Positions 52,803 through 60,678 of a stretch of DNA of 64,000 nt are shown in pieces (the first letter of the stretch is position 1; every line of letters starts with the position of its first letter). The notes beneath the pieces were generated by a model, which saw nothing but the letters and a program-made list of their open reading frames with translations, was not told the origin of the DNA and did not search any database. Source of the stretch: Clostridia bacterium. Lineage in GTDB: Bacteria; Bacillota; Clostridia; Oscillospirales; CAG-272. Location: contig JAGBCV010000029.1 in the NCBI GenBank assembly GCA_017937845.1, positions 50,741 through 114,740 of the forward strand. The letters are read 5' to 3'. The position numbers and the translations under genes were made by a program.

Positions 52803-54059
52803 TCAAAGAATATAATCGGTGATGCAGTCGTACCAATGCACAAAGACCGCGCCGTTTACGGTAAGACGCTCGTTTTCGGGGAGCTTTTCTGTCCACGGCT
52901 TGCCGTAACGCTCAAGTCCCCAATCGTTGCGATTGAATCTGCGCCAAAGGATGGTTCTGCCGTTTTGATCGAGATATTGCTCGGTCAAGATACGATCTTC
53001 CATGAAGATCAAGCGAACGGTATCGTAGCGCTTGTTGTTTATCGTAATGCTGTATCTTCCGACGATATCGGAAACATCGCCGCTTATATTGGCGGAAAGT
53101 GCTCCTTGATTTTCGGTGATGATGCCCTGTGCGGTGCGATGAACGGGAAAACCGCAGTTATCTTCACCGATGCCGTATGCAAGGGAAAAGTCTTCATCCA
53201 AAAAGGTCATAAGCTTTTTTGCACCGTTTTTTTCTGCTTTGATCGCGCCCAAATAACGGCAAAAGCGGTCGGTCAGTTGTGCAAAAATGCTTCTGTCGTC
53301 TTGAATTTCCGTTCCTTCGACGTATTTTTTCTCGATTTCCACACCTTCTACACCGTGAATGATCACGGGTGTGTTTACTTGCAGGGTGTAAAATCCTGTC
53401 AATGTATTTTGCGGTTGGTCATACATACCAAAGGTGAGCTTTTCGCCTATGCGCGGAATGATGAGCATACCGGGCAATTCCTCGTGTTTCACATCAAACG
53501 GTGCTTTTTCGGATTTGGTAATGGTATATTTGGGGAGAGATTTGGGTAATGCTTTTGTCATAACAGATGCTCCTTTCGATTCTTTTGGTGGGTAAGGATA
53601 TGCTTTTTTGAAATTTTCTTTTGCAATATGCAGACGGCTTTTGACTGTTCCGAGCGGAATGTCGAGCTTTTTTGCAATCTCCGCTTGGGGAAGCTCTTTC
53701 CAAAAATAAAGATACAGCATCTGCTTGTCTTTATCACCGAGCGTTTCCAAGGTGTCGCGCACGACGCTTGCTGCCGTTCTGCCGTTTTTGCCGTAAGTAA
53801 AGGATCTTTCAATGAGGTCATCGAGTGGGATCTCCATACGTTTTGCCTTTGCACGGAAATAGTCATTGCATTTGCTTTTTGCTATGCTGAGGATCCACGC
53901 TTTGAAGCTATCATGATTTTTGAGTGTTTCAAATTTTTGATATGCCGTAATATAGATCTCCTGCAAAACGTCGTCGGCATCCTCGGGCGGCATACGATAT
54001 TTGACAAAGCGTTCAACGCTTCCGCTGTGTGCGGAAAGCAAGGCTTCAAATATTTTCAT
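52803..54059 (-). CDS. ECF sigma factor with long C-terminal extension
   Basis: A 418-residue protein. Residues of about 1-165 are an ECF sigma factor: region 2 (PPEDADDVLQEIYITAYQKFET, FKAWILSIAKSKCNDYFR; partial) and region 4 (LYFWKELPQAEIAKKLDIPLGTVKSRLHIAKE). The remaining ~250 residues form a separate soluble domain (LPGMLIIPRIGEKLTFGMYD.., DIVGRYSITINNKRYDTVRLI.., WRRFNRNDWGLERYGKPWTE). Such extensions replace an anti-sigma factor in some Firmicutes ECF groups. ATG 54059 is chosen because AAAGGAG overlaps an ATG six bases upstream. No anti-sigma gene is adjacent. Confidence 0.82.
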   Translation of the reverse strand: MKIFEALLSAHSGSVERFVKYRMPPEDADDVLQEIYITAYQKFETLKNHDSFKAWILSIAKSKCNDYFRAKAKRMEIPLDDLIERSFTYGKNGRTAASVVRDTLETLGDKDKQMLYLYFWKELPQAEIAKKLDIPLGTVKSRLHIAKENFKKAYPYPPKESKGASVMTKALPKSLPKYTITKSEKAPFDVKHEELPGMLIIPRIGEKLTFGMYDQPQNTLTGFYTLQVNTPVIIHGVEGVEIEKKYVEGTEIQDDRSIFAQLTDRFCRYLGAIKAEKNGAKKLMTFLDEDFSLAYGIGEDNCGFPVHRTAQGIITENQGALSANISGDVSDIVGRYSITINNKRYDTVRLIFMEDRILTEQYLDQNGRTILWRRFNRNDWGLERYGKPWTEKLPENERLTVNGAVFVHWYDCITDYIL

Positions 54060-54106
54060 TTGCATCTCCTTTCGTGTGTTTTCTTAGAATCGATTCTGCC
54101 TATATA

Positions 54107-54132
54107 GACGAATCGGAGCGCCAAAAGGTTCA
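54107..54132 (-). promoter_or_regulatory. ECF-type promoter, probable autoregulation
   Basis: Minus strand: TGAACC (54132-54127, followed by TTTT), 16 bases, CGTC (54110-54107, followed by TATATAG). This matches the general ECF pattern of a GAAC-type -35 and CGTC -10, directly upstream of the sigma gene. Confidence 0.65.
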
Positions 54133-54155
54133 TTTTTTCCGAAAAAAGTTCAAAA

Positions 54156-54186
54156 ATTTTGCTTCCGCGGTGTGTGGAAGCAAATT
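54156..54186 (-). terminator. terminator of the radical SAM/SDR operon
   Basis: TTTGCTTCC / GGAAGCAAA stem; on the minus strand the T-rich ATTTTTG follows. Confidence 0.65.
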
Positions 54187-54197
54187 TTTTTATAAAT

Positions 54198-55091
54198 TCA
54201 TACGCCACGCTCGTCAAAATCGGGGATAAAACTCTCCTTGGCGGCTTCTCCGCTTTGCAAAAAGCCGTTTACGATGCCCAATTTTTCGGCGAAATCCGTG
54301 ACCTTTTTGTATTCATATCGGGTGAGCTTTCGGGAAAGCTCAGGGGTATCCTCAAAGGTTCGACAAGGGGTATATTGGCTCATGATGCTGATGTAAATAT
54401 CATCTCCGAAGGTTTCATGAAGGTCGCTGAGAACGTTCATGGAGTCTGCGGTATGCGCGGGAAGCACCAAATGGCGCACGATCATGCCCTTTTTCATCAT
54501 GCCGTCCGCGTCAAAAACAGGCGTTCCCACTTGACGGAACATTTCGCGGAGCGCTTCTCTTACCACACTTGGATAATCCGGCGCAAAGGAGAATCTCTTC
54601 GCCAAAACGGGGTCGAAATATTTATAATCGGGGAGATAAATATCGATATAGCCATCGAGCATTTTGAGCGTTTCGGGGCGTTCATAACCGCTGGAATTAT
54701 AAACGATGGGGAGCTTCAGACTATTTTTGCGTGCGATATCGAGCGCTTGGATGATATGCGGGGTGAAATGTACGGCGGTCACGAGATTGATATTTGCCGC
54801 GCCTTTTTCCTGCAATTCGAGGAATATCTCGGCAAGACGTTCGGTGGTGATTTCCTTGCCGTGATGCTCGTGGGTGATGTTATAATTCTGACAATAGATA
54901 CAGCCGAGGTTACAGCCCGTAAAAAAGACCGTTCCCGAGCCGACATCGCCCGAAAGACAAGGCTCCTCCCACATATGGAGAGAGGCGCGCGCCACGCGGA
55001 GAATGTTCGATTCTCCGCAAATTCCGCGTGCGTTTTCACGGTCCACACCGCATTTTCGAGGGCAAAGAGTGCAATTCTGATAGTGCTTCAT
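54198..55091 (-). CDS. radical SAM protein, PflX/PflA-activase-like
   Basis: A 297-residue iron-sulphur enzyme. An N-terminal Cys cluster (CTLCPRKCG..GICG) precedes the radical SAM motif CNLGCIYCQN. This layout matches the PflX-type proteins annotated as putative pyruvate-formate-lyase activating enzymes; no glycyl radical enzyme gene is nearby, so the partner is unknown. ATG 55091 has AGGAGC upstream and overlaps the SDR stop (ATGA), indicating coupling. Confidence 0.85.
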   Translation of the reverse strand: MKHYQNCTLCPRKCGVDRENARGICGESNILRVARASLHMWEEPCLSGDVGSGTVFFTGCNLGCIYCQNYNITHEHHGKEITTERLAEIFLELQEKGAANINLVTAVHFTPHIIQALDIARKNSLKLPIVYNSSGYERPETLKMLDGYIDIYLPDYKYFDPVLAKRFSFAPDYPSVVREALREMFRQVGTPVFDADGMMKKGMIVRHLVLPAHTADSMNVLSDLHETFGDDIYISIMSQYTPCRTFEDTPELSRKLTRYEYKKVTDFAEKLGIVNGFLQSGEAAKESFIPDFDERGV

Positions 55092-55861
55092 TCGAGCTCC
55101 TGTTGCTTCATCCAAACGGACATGACCAAGCTATGAGGCAAGAGCTTGACGAGAAGCGCTTGTCCTCTTGCCTTGAAGCCGTACATGCTGACGTCCTTGC
55201 CCTTTTTGAGGTCGCTCCATGCGCGGGAAACGATTTGCTCCGGCGTATACATGGCAATGTATTTTTTGACTACGCGCTCCTTGTCTTCATCGATGGCGCG
55301 GTCAAAAAAGTCGGTCTTTGTCCAAAAAGGACAAACCGCCATGACGGAAATACCATCTCTTTTGAGTTCACGGTTCAGCGCACGGCTGAAACTCAAAACG
55401 AAGGATTTCGTCGCACCATATACGTTGATATAGGGGATCGGCTGGAGCGCCGCCACAGATGCGATATTGATGATCTTCGCACCCTTTTCCATATACGGAA
55501 TAGAAAGCTGACATATGGCAAGCACCGCTCCGCAGTTGAGGTCCATCATATTGAGATTATCCTCCACAGAGGCATCCATCGTCGCGCAAAATTTGCCGTA
55601 TCCGCTGCAATTTATGAGCAAACGAATGTTAGGGTTTTCGATGGAAAGCAGCGTTTCATAGGTCTTGAAGCTTGCCTTATCGGAAAGGTCGAGCGCGATG
55701 GATTTTACGGGAAAGGGAATGAGACTTTTCAATGCTTCCAGACGTTCTTTGCGGCGTGCAATGACCCAAACCTCGTCAAATTTACCTTGATCTTTTAAGG
55801 TTTCAGCGAATTTTTTGCCGATGCCGCTGGATGCACCGGTGATGACGGCGATATTTTTCAT
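55088..55861 (-). CDS. short-chain dehydrogenase
   Basis: A 257-residue SDR. The cofactor motif is GASSGIG (9-15), the NAG equivalent NCSG (84-87), and the active site S135, Y148 and K152 (YGATK). The C-terminal ~60 residues include a hydrophobic end (LLVKLLPHSLVM), as in the DltE/YqjQ-like membrane-associated SDRs. Overlaps both neighbours by 4 bases, so three genes (55858, 55088, 54198) are translationally coupled. Substrate unknown. Confidence 0.85.
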   Translation of the reverse strand: MKNIAVITGASSGIGKKFAETLKDQGKFDEVWVIARRKERLEALKSLIPFPVKSIALDLSDKASFKTYETLLSIENPNIRLLINCSGYGKFCATMDASVEDNLNMMDLNCGAVLAICQLSIPYMEKGAKIINIASVAALQPIPYINVYGATKSFVLSFSRALNRELKRDGISVMAVCPFWTKTDFFDRAIDEDKERVVKKYIAMYTPEQIVSRAWSDLKKGKDVSMYGFKARGQALLVKLLPHSLVMSVWMKQQELE

Positions 55862-56535
55862 AAAAAATTCCTTTCGATATATTTTTTTGCGCGAGAACCG
55901 AGCAGAAAACGAACGTCCCCTGCGATAATCTCTGTGGCGAACGTGGTTTCCATGGGGATTTGACGGAGTGTGATCTCCTCTTTTTTCATGGCGTAACAGC
56001 CGAGATCCTTTTCGACGTGCATGAAGCCGTGAAGCAGATTTGCCGTGATGCGAAGCTCACCTTCTGTAATAAAAAGGCAAATATCATGATTTTTGAATTT
56101 TTCATCGCTTGCTTCATAGCATTTCGTAACGAGGATCGGCTCGTTTACGCCATAGTATTGCCGTAAATGCGCCGTAGCATTTGTCAGCATCTGACGTTTT
56201 ATCGTCGTTTGAGACTGATATTTATCCCAAAAGGGAATTGCGGTGAATGCGGCGACGGCGAAGCTGAATAAAATGGCGGCGATAAAAAGGATCGTTTTGA
56301 AAATTTTATATACGATAAACAAAACGATATGGTCTGGCTCATGGATAAGATTGATCAGAAAGATCAGCATCGAAGCTACGGCTATCGTAACGATGAAAAA
56401 GACGATATTTCCTAAGCTACTGAAAAATTTCGCTTTTCGGTATTGCCGTTTTTCTTCCTTGGAAAAGGCGGCAACGATGGCTTTTTTTGATTTTTTATCG
56501 CTTTTTTGCAGATTTTGATATTTGAAATAGCGCAT
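55858..56535 (-). CDS. hypothetical membrane protein, first gene of the SDR operon
   Basis: A 225-residue protein with a basic N-terminus (KYQNLQKSDKKSKKAIVAAF) and two transmembrane helices (about 39-62 and 72-98), then a cytoplasmic C-terminal domain (ITANLLHGFMHVEKDLGCYAM, FATEIIAGDVRFLLGSRA; landmarks). ATG 56535 follows GGAGGAATC. Its domain pattern resembles the 59345 gene (a two-helix anchor and a similar strand-rich tail). Function unknown. Confidence 0.65.
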   Translation of the reverse strand: MRYFKYQNLQKSDKKSKKAIVAAFSKEEKRQYRKAKFFSSLGNIVFFIVTIAVASMLIFLINLIHEPDHIVLFIVYKIFKTILFIAAILFSFAVAAFTAIPFWDKYQSQTTIKRQMLTNATAHLRQYYGVNEPILVTKCYEASDEKFKNHDICLFITEGELRITANLLHGFMHVEKDLGCYAMKKEEITLRQIPMETTFATEIIAGDVRFLLGSRAKKYIERNFL

Positions 56536-56612
56536 GATTCCTCCTTTTTGGGGGATTTTCGGGCGACCACATAGGGGCTTGCCTACATGATTTCAGTTAA
56601 AGATTACCCCGT

Positions 56613-56755
56613 ATTCAGCCTTCTCCAGCGGAGAAGGTGGCGCGCAAAGCGCGACGGATGAGGAGAAAAGATGTAGCGAAGAATGAATTTTACTCTCCTC
56701 ATCCCCCATTTTGCAAAGCAAAATGGTCCCCCTTCCCCAAAGAGGAAGGCTGAAT
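56613..56755. repeat. intergenic inverted repeat (AGCCTTCTCC family)
   Basis: ATTCAGCCTTC (56613) and GAAGGCTGAAT (ends 56755) are perfect inverted ends; interior hairpins GGCGCGCAAAGCGCG and CATTTTGCAAAGCAAAATG. Related to 57550 and 60441. Together with the hairpin phrase at 56559-56590 it fills the 230-base gap. Confidence 0.75.
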
Positions 56756-56767
56756 AACGTACTACGG

Positions 56768-57163
56768 TTATTTGGCGAAAAGCATATCGATGATGGGCAT
56801 TGCGAGAAGTGCAAGACCGATGGTGGTGAATAGAATACCGCTTATGATAAGACGGAGCTTTTCTGTTTTCGACCATGATTTATCCATTGGATTTGGGTTT
56901 TGTCGATGTAGAATTTGTAACATACAATGTGCGATGCGAAATTCCAAGATCGCGCCCAAAAGGTGGTATATTCCGAAAAACAAGAGATGTGAGCCAAGTA
57001 TCCCGAGTGTGATAAGACCATCCCACGGTGAGGATATTTTCAAGGCTTCAACGATCTCTATGGCAATGAACGTAACAAGTGCGATCCATAGAGGAAAGTA
57101 CGCTAAAACATATGCCAATAAAACGGTGATGGTGCTTCGCATTTGTGAGGAGAGTTTTTTCAT
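56768..57163 (-). CDS. hypothetical membrane protein
   Basis: A 131-residue protein with about four hydrophobic segments (TITVLLAYVLAYFPLWIALV, LITLGILGSHLLFFGIYHLL, RLIISGILFTTIGLALLAMP; shown as landmarks) and a short basic end. The ATG at 57163 overlaps the stop of the frameshifted gene upstream (ATGA), so the two are coupled. No family recognised. Confidence 0.6.
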   Translation of the reverse strand: MKKLSSQMRSTITVLLAYVLAYFPLWIALVTFIAIEIVEALKISSPWDGLITLGILGSHLLFFGIYHLLGAILEFRIAHCMLQILHRQNPNPMDKSWSKTEKLRLIISGILFTTIGLALLAMPIIDMLFAK

Positions 57164-57524
57164 GTAAATTTTCCTTTTGTCATGGTTATATGCTCCCGAA
57201 TTTTGGTGAGCAAAAATCCGTAGGGCGTTTCTGCATCGATGGGATATATCATTTCGGGGTCCGGCTCGGTGTCGCTATATCCGATGGCAAGCTCATTTTC
57301 GGTGAGTTGTACGTTCAGATCATACGATTGGTATCTGCCTTGGATATCGATGCATTTTTCCGTATCGGTTAAATCGACGTGAATTTCTATGGCATCAAGT
57401 CCGAGAGATTGCAAGCCGGTTTCCAATGTTCCATCGACATAATACTGTAAGGTGCGGTCAAAAAGGGAGTTCGGTTCGGTTTTGTTTGCAAGGTAAATCT
57501 CTGCTTTTTCTTCTTTTGTTTCAT
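57160..57524 (-). pseudogene. hypothetical protein with a frameshift directly after the start codon
   Basis: ATG 57524 sits 4-5 bases after a perfect AAAAGGAGG ribosome site, but its frame gives a 45-residue Lys/Arg-rich product that stops early. One base out of register, an open frame runs from the same place to 57160 (..EEKAEIYLANKTEPNSLFD.., ..IREHITMTKGKFT) with protein-like composition and an ATGA overlap with the next gene. Adding one A in the run AAACAAAAG right after ATG restores a 121-residue protein starting MKTKEEKAE. It may be a real inactivation, slippage-based phase variation or a sequence error. Translation from TTG 57426 (88 residues) is the weaker alternative. Function unknown. 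Confidence 0.65.
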
Positions 57525-57549
57525 GTTGCCTCCTTTTGGTGGATTCCTT

Positions 57550-57606
57550 GCCTTCTCCTGTGGGAGAAGGGGGACCATTTTGTTTACAAAATGGTGGATG
57601 AGGAGT
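57550..57606. repeat. short intergenic repeat (GCCTTCTCC family)
   Basis: GCCTTCTCCTGTGGGAGAAGG hairpin followed by CCATTTTGTTTACAAAATGG hairpin and TGGATGAGGAG; shortened relative of 56613 and 60441. Confidence 0.65.
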
Positions 57607-57662
57607 CTATAACAGCACATACGTCAAGCGCTGATATCTTTCTCCGACGGGGGAAGACGATA

Positions 57663-58472
57663 TTATTTCAAAAATTCTTTGATTTTGATAAACGTCGGCT
57701 GTCTTTTACGATAAAACGCGACCTCATGAAAGCCGACAGCTTCCAAAAATGCGGTTGCCTCACGAAAACCGCTTGCAAGGTCGGCGGTTTTATGTGCATC
57801 GGAGCCAATGGTGATGATCTTACCGCCAAGCTCACGGTAACGCTTCAAAATTTCGGGGTGGGGATGGGCATAACCAAGTCCATAGCGAAGTCCCGAGGTA
57901 TTGATCTCGATGCCTTTATCTTTTTTGATCAGAGCAAGCAAGATTTCATCAAGGATTTCTGCAAATTCGGCGTAATCGATATGCTTTTCTGCATAACCGC
58001 CGTAACGCACGACGTAATCCATATGCCCGTATACGTCAAATTCATCGTAAAGACAGATATTTTCCAGCATTTCATGGAAATATTGCATATAGGCTTCCCG
58101 TCGGGTTAAGCCCTCAAAAAAGCTCTTATCATATGCCATATCTTTTTTCCGGGTAATATGGGAAGAACCGATGATGAAATCAAACGGATATGCTTTGACC
58201 ATCGATTTTATTTGCTCCGTGATATGCGGTTGCAGACCGATCTCGATGCCGAAGTTGATGGGGAAATCTGTTTTTTCTTGGATTTCAAGAAAGGTTTTGT
58301 GATATTTTTCCACATTCAATGTGGAAAGCTTGGTTTCGATGCCGACATAATCGTCATAATGCTCGGTAAAGGTGAGTTCATCAACACCCATTTCGGGTGC
58401 GACGGCGATATATTCGAGAATCGAGGATTTTCCGTCATGGCTGACGGTGGAATGGAGATGACAGTCTTTCAT
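57663..58472 (-). CDS. PHP-domain phosphatase, HisJ-like histidinol-phosphatase
   Basis: A 269-residue metal-dependent phosphatase of the PHP superfamily. Metal-binding motifs are HLH (H5, H7), FTEHYDD, GIEIGL, SSH, and the C-terminal GSDAH. Length fits HisJ, which makes histidinol from its phosphate; no his genes are nearby, so it may be the unlinked HisJ or a related phosphoesterase. ATG 58472 follows AAAGGTAAT; 15 bases separate it from the phosphoesterase gene upstream. Confidence 0.8.
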   Translation of the reverse strand: MKDCHLHSTVSHDGKSSILEYIAVAPEMGVDELTFTEHYDDYVGIETKLSTLNVEKYHKTFLEIQEKTDFPINFGIEIGLQPHITEQIKSMVKAYPFDFIIGSSHITRKKDMAYDKSFFEGLTRREAYMQYFHEMLENICLYDEFDVYGHMDYVVRYGGYAEKHIDYAEFAEILDEILLALIKKDKGIEINTSGLRYGLGYAHPHPEILKRYRELGGKIITIGSDAHKTADLASGFREATAFLEAVGFHEVAFYRKRQPTFIKIKEFLK

Positions 58473-58487
58473 ATATTACCTTTCCGT

Positions 58488-59312
58488 TTAATCAATTTCC
58501 AAAACGCGGATATCGGTGCAGGAGGTCGTGATCTGCGGAATGGTTTTTGTGAGATAGCCGCTGTAATTTAAGTGAATATGACCTGCAACGATGGCTTTGA
58601 TGAGAGGTTCGGTCTTGATATATTCCACGGTTTCTTTTGTGATATCATCGGCTTTTTGCTGGATGAAGCGGTCAGCGGGATAATCCTGCATGAGCTCTTC
58701 GGGAACATCCACGAGATATGCACAGGGATTATTGGCACGCATGATATGATAAAGCGGCATTTCATGAATGGGATTGTGCATCAAAAGCACGATGGGAAGA
58801 CCTTTTTTTGCTTCTTCTTTGAGGAAAGCAAGCTGTTCTGCATCGAAAAGATAATAACCGTTATCGAGCGCGACAAAATTCACGCCGCCAACCACACGGG
58901 AGGACATACGGATATCATTTTTGAAGGCTTTCTGTACCGTTTCAAGGCTTTGATTGCGATATGCCGCGTCTTCCTTGGCTTCACCAACGTAAAGAGAAAA
59001 TTCATGATTGCCTGCCGCCATGAAAACGTCATTTTCATCGGTATATTGCTTGGCAAATTCGAGATTGGCAACAGAAACGAAGTCGATGAGGTCGCCCGTA
59101 TGTAAAATGGGCGTGCCGAGTTCTTTAGCGGTCTTGCTTGCCAATTCCAATGCAGGCTTGGGGTCTGCAAATACACGGGTGCGCTTGATGCCGAGTGTTA
59201 CTTTGCGCTCATTATCGCGCATATCGGCAAGACACAGGTGGGTGTCGGTCATATGGACAAGACGAATGGGGGTGGGAAGACCGATATGAATAGGAGTTTT
59301 GATGATGGACAT
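58488..59312 (-). CDS. metallophosphoesterase
   Basis: A 274-residue calcineurin-like phosphoesterase: DTH (D23, H25), HTGDLIDFV, AAGNHEFS, LMHNP and GHIHLNYSG. The protein starts without a signal peptide, so it should be cytoplasmic. ATG 59312 follows GAGGTAAC. It is probably co-transcribed with the PHP phosphatase; the two may act on related phosphorylated compounds, but this is a guess from position. Confidence 0.82.
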   Translation of the reverse strand: MSIIKTPIHIGLPTPIRLVHMTDTHLCLADMRDNERKVTLGIKRTRVFADPKPALELASKTAKELGTPILHTGDLIDFVSVANLEFAKQYTDENDVFMAAGNHEFSLYVGEAKEDAAYRNQSLETVQKAFKNDIRMSSRVVGGVNFVALDNGYYLFDAEQLAFLKEEAKKGLPIVLLMHNPIHEMPLYHIMRANNPCAYLVDVPEELMQDYPADRFIQQKADDITKETVEYIKTEPLIKAIVAGHIHLNYSGYLTKTIPQITTSCTDIRVLEID

Positions 59313-59344
59313 GGTGTTACCTCTTTTTTTATTTTATTGGTGGT

Positions 59345-59887
59345 TTAGCAGGGATACTTTTTGATAAAATTTGTATTTTGATAACAAACAAGGTCGATTT
59401 TGGAATGAAGGAGTTCATTTTTGATGGATTTTTTTGAAAATTCGGAGATTCCTTCTGTGATATGATAATATTTTTTGCCGTTTTCATCTGTTAAAATGAT
59501 GCAAATGATAATAGAAGAAAATCTGGATACGGGTTTTAAGAGGAAACTTACTTTTTTGCATTGGATGGTAACGGATTCTTCACTTGCAAATTGGATCTGC
59601 TTGATTTTTCTGAAAACCATCCAACATTCTGTGAAAAGAAAAACAAAGATAGCGGTGATCAAAAGCATGAGTGGGATTGCGATCAAAAAAATTCCTTTTG
59701 CATGGGCAGGGTCATCTACACAAAAACCTGTAATCAAGACGATCCCTGTCATCACAAACATCATGATGAGTCCGCCTAAGTAATCCGAGGTCGCTTTTTT
59801 TATGGTTTGTTTTTGTGTTTCCAATGGATGATATCGTTGCTTAGCGGAATTTCGTTCTTCTTGTTTTCTTCGGGATTTGAGGGACAT
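59345..59887 (-). CDS. hypothetical membrane protein
   Basis: A 180-residue protein: a basic N-terminal segment (KSRRKQEERNSAKQRYH), two transmembrane helices (about 35-57 and 65-87: GGLIMMFVMTGIVLITGF, GIFLIAIPLMLLITAIFVFL) and a C-terminal strand-rich domain (ITDENGKKYYHITEGISEFS..). Layout resembles the 55858 gene. Codon use is A/T-rich. Function unknown; 32 bases before the phosphoesterase gene. Confidence 0.62.
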   Translation of the reverse strand: MSLKSRRKQEERNSAKQRYHPLETQKQTIKKATSDYLGGLIMMFVMTGIVLITGFCVDDPAHAKGIFLIAIPLMLLITAIFVFLFTECWMVFRKIKQIQFASEESVTIQCKKVSFLLKPVSRFSSIIICIILTDENGKKYYHITEGISEFSKKSIKNELLHSKIDLVCYQNTNFIKKYPC

Positions 59888-59911
59888 TTTTAGGTTTTTC
59901 TTTCCTCGAAA

Positions 59912-60352
59912 TTATTTGCTTTCAACTGTCAAAAGAAAATCCAATGCTTTTTGATATTTTTGTGTGCGTTTGATTGCCCACTCATCAATCGCATCCAAAC
60001 GGGAAAGATCACTGTTATGACGGAGGTCAGCGATTTTGACCTTGGTTGCAATCGGATTTTCTGCAATTTTTTGAACGTATTCCATATAGGGAACGGATTC
60101 TTCATGCGTGAGAAGTTTGAGCGCTTCCAAAATTTCATGAGGAAAGCCCATTTTTTGCAGGTCTTGCCATGTGTAATCGGTATCTTCTATCACGTCATGA
60201 AGAAGCGCACATACGGTCGTATATTCATCGGTCATTTGCTCCGCAAGATGAAACGGATGAAATACATAAGGAAGCCCGGTTTTATCAACTTGATCTTTAT
60301 GTGCTTCAAAACATAATGTCAAGGCTTTTTTTGTTAGTGGGGTGTAGAGCAT
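59912..60352 (-). CDS. HD-domain hydrolase, SpoT-like small alarmone hydrolase type
   Basis: A 146-residue HD protein. Metal ligands are H32 (FHPFH), the HD pair H52-D53 (LLHDVIEDT) and the late Asp in KIADLRHN. This pattern and length match the stand-alone RelA/SpoT hydrolase-type HD domains (MESH1-like), which remove pyrophosphate from (p)ppGpp; a different nucleotide substrate is possible. ATG 60352 follows GAAAGGAACT. No synthetase domain is attached. Confidence 0.8.
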   Translation of the reverse strand: MLYTPLTKKALTLCFEAHKDQVDKTGLPYVFHPFHLAEQMTDEYTTVCALLHDVIEDTDYTWQDLQKMGFPHEILEALKLLTHEESVPYMEYVQKIAENPIATKVKIADLRHNSDLSRLDAIDEWAIKRTQKYQKALDFLLTVESK

Positions 60353-60440
60353 GGGAGTTCCTTTCTATTTTATCGATATGTTTCCTGTTATAAAATAGGG
60401 GTATGAGAGTATCTTGTTTTATCTAAAACGATACATAATG

Positions 60441-60554
60441 AGCCTTCTCTTGTGAGAGAAGAGGGAGCGCAACGCGGCGGATGAGTAGTAAGATTTTATT
60501 CAAACTACCTCATCCGTCAGGCTTCGCCTGCTACCTTCCCCCACTGGGGAAGGC
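60441..60554. repeat. intergenic inverted repeat (AGCCTTCTC family)
   Basis: AGCCTTCTCTTGTGAGAGAAG hairpin, GGCGGATGAGTAGTAAG.. and ..CTACCTCATCCG inverted segments, GTCAGGCTTCGCCTG hairpin and CCCCACTGGGG end. Same class as 56613. Confidence 0.75.
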
Positions 60555-60597
60555 GTTTAGAAACCTAAAGTTTTCATTGTTACAATGTACGACGGCT

Positions 60598-60651
60598 TTA
60601 CGGTTGTACTTTCGTCAGACAAATAACCGTTTCAACATGGGTCAAGAGTAC
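60598..60651 (-). pseudogene. 3' remnant of an RlmD/RumA-type 23S rRNA methyltransferase gene
   Basis: The minus strand encodes LLTHVETVICLTKVQP followed by TAA (60600-60598). HVETV followed by hydrophobic residues and a short basic tail is the standard C-terminus of RlmD/RumA uracil methyltransferases. The frame is closed by a stop upstream (60666-60664), so only the last ~16 codons remain. RlmD/RumA gene 3' ends are known insertion sites of integrative elements in Firmicutes. The 11-bp phrase ATTTGTCTGAC inside it recurs in the recombinase gene end at 63202-63192. The assignment is by motif only. Confidence 0.5.
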
Positions 60652-60678
60652 AAAAGGTATATTTTATACCATAGAAAA

